From a virus: 37,874 nt of DNA. Shown here one piece after another: positions 37,631-37,874 of this stretch (position 1 is its first letter; every line of letters starts with the position of its first letter). The DNA lies in the IMG/VR virus record IMGVR_UViG_3300047509_000142, positions 1 through 37,874 of that record; one strand, written 5' to 3'. Both the position numbers and the translations under genes were made by a program. The notes under the pieces are model-generated. The model was given only the letters and a program-made list of their open reading frames with translations, was not told where the DNA came from and searched no databases.

Positions 37631-37874
37631 CTCCTAACGCGGGCGTCCACGCGGGCGGACACGCGGTCGTACACGCGGGCGTCCACGCGGTCGTACACGC
37701 GGGCGTACACGCGGTCGTACACGCGGGCGGACACGCGGGCGGACACGCGGTCGGACACGCGGGCGTCCACGCGGTCGTACACGCGGGCGTACACGCGGTC
37801 GGACACGCGGTCGGACACGCGGGCGTACACGCGGGCGGACACGCGGGCGTACACGCGGGCGTCCACGCGGGCGT
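37621..37874 (-). CDS. Tetrapeptide-repeat protein 1, C-terminal part (continued from base 1)
   Basis: The frame enters at 37874 in phase with the ORF that starts at base 157 and ends with VDARVRRLQ and a TGA at 37623-37621. The last codons AGG-AGG-CTG form the ribosome site of repeat protein 2. In this part the units mix all five observed forms (SA, SD, YA, YD, DA). Inclusion as one gene with 1-157 depends on the window being circular. Confidence 0.65.
   Translation of the reverse strand, partial: ARVDARVYARVSARVYARVSDRVSDRVYARVYDRVDARVSDRVSARVSARVYDRVYARVYDRVDARVYDRVSARVDARVRRLQ

Larger units (their letters stand above)
37302..37874. repeat. 12-bp tandem repeat array, right end
   Basis: Same unit as at bases 1-136, in three blocks broken by two copies of a start/ribosome-site module (around 37474-37500 and 37611-37637). 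A 91-bp stretch at 37466-37556 is repeated exactly at 37603-37693. The last 99 bp (37776-37874) equal bases 22-120. If the ends are joined there are 31, 9 and 14 full units in the three ORFs. Confidence 0.97.

Noticed and set aside
37302-37874. CRISPR array
   Set aside because: Units are 12 bp and contiguous, without spacers, and no cas genes are present.

Overview
The window reads as one complete or nearly complete genome of a temperate, podovirus-like phage of a high-GC, probably Gram-negative host. Evidence: repressor/Cro pair, excisionase-like gene, tyrosine integrase with an attP-like core, terminase, portal, scaffold, capsid, nozzle-like tail protein, internal virion proteins, fibres and lysis genes, no tail tape measure or sheath, and no host flank. 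Start codons are often GTG or TTG, and most genes overlap by 1-4 bp. The host is not identified; the integrase style and the DUF6745-like module make me think of myxobacteria-like or other high-GC environmental bacteria, but this is a guess.

Layout. (1) Minus strand, 5200 down to 1 and, if the molecule is circular, on from 37874 to 37254: an early operon of small unknown genes, a zinc-ribbon protein, a ParB/Srx-like protein, a fusion of a 5'-3' exonuclease to a RecT-like annealing domain, then a small HGD-type protein, a DUF6745-like protein and at least three translationally coupled ORFs made almost entirely of a four-residue repeat (V-[S/Y/D]-[A/D]-R) encoded by a 12-bp tandem repeat. (2) 5200-6480: immunity region with an XRE repressor, a Cro-like gene and two matching promoter/operator modules, each with two 12-bp palindromes exactly 18 bp apart and an apparently leaderless start. 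(3) Plus strand 6472-13366: early-right genes, including an excisionase-like gene, integrase, a stand-alone DnaA domain IV, a replication initiator-like protein, a VRR-NUC nuclease and a lipoprotein. (4) Minus strand 16696-13355: a packaging operon that begins with a phage GroES and ends with the terminase large subunit. (5) Plus strand 16785-37294: HNH endonuclease, portal, scaffold, capsid, adaptor, nozzle-like protein, S74-like protein, two ejection-protein candidates, two paralogous fibres (lectin-like and SGNH-esterase-like C-termini), holin candidate, lipoprotein, CHAP endolysin and accessory proteins.

The most unusual system is the DUF6745-like module plus the tetrapeptide-repeat array at the window ends. 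The 12-bp register and the reading frame both continue from base 1 to base 37874, so the window is best read as a circular or circularly permuted genome opened inside the array. Each repeat ORF starts at an overlap with the stop codon of the gene before it, and each start codon lies in a predicted hairpin. The second most unusual gene is the exonuclease-annealase fusion in the same operon.
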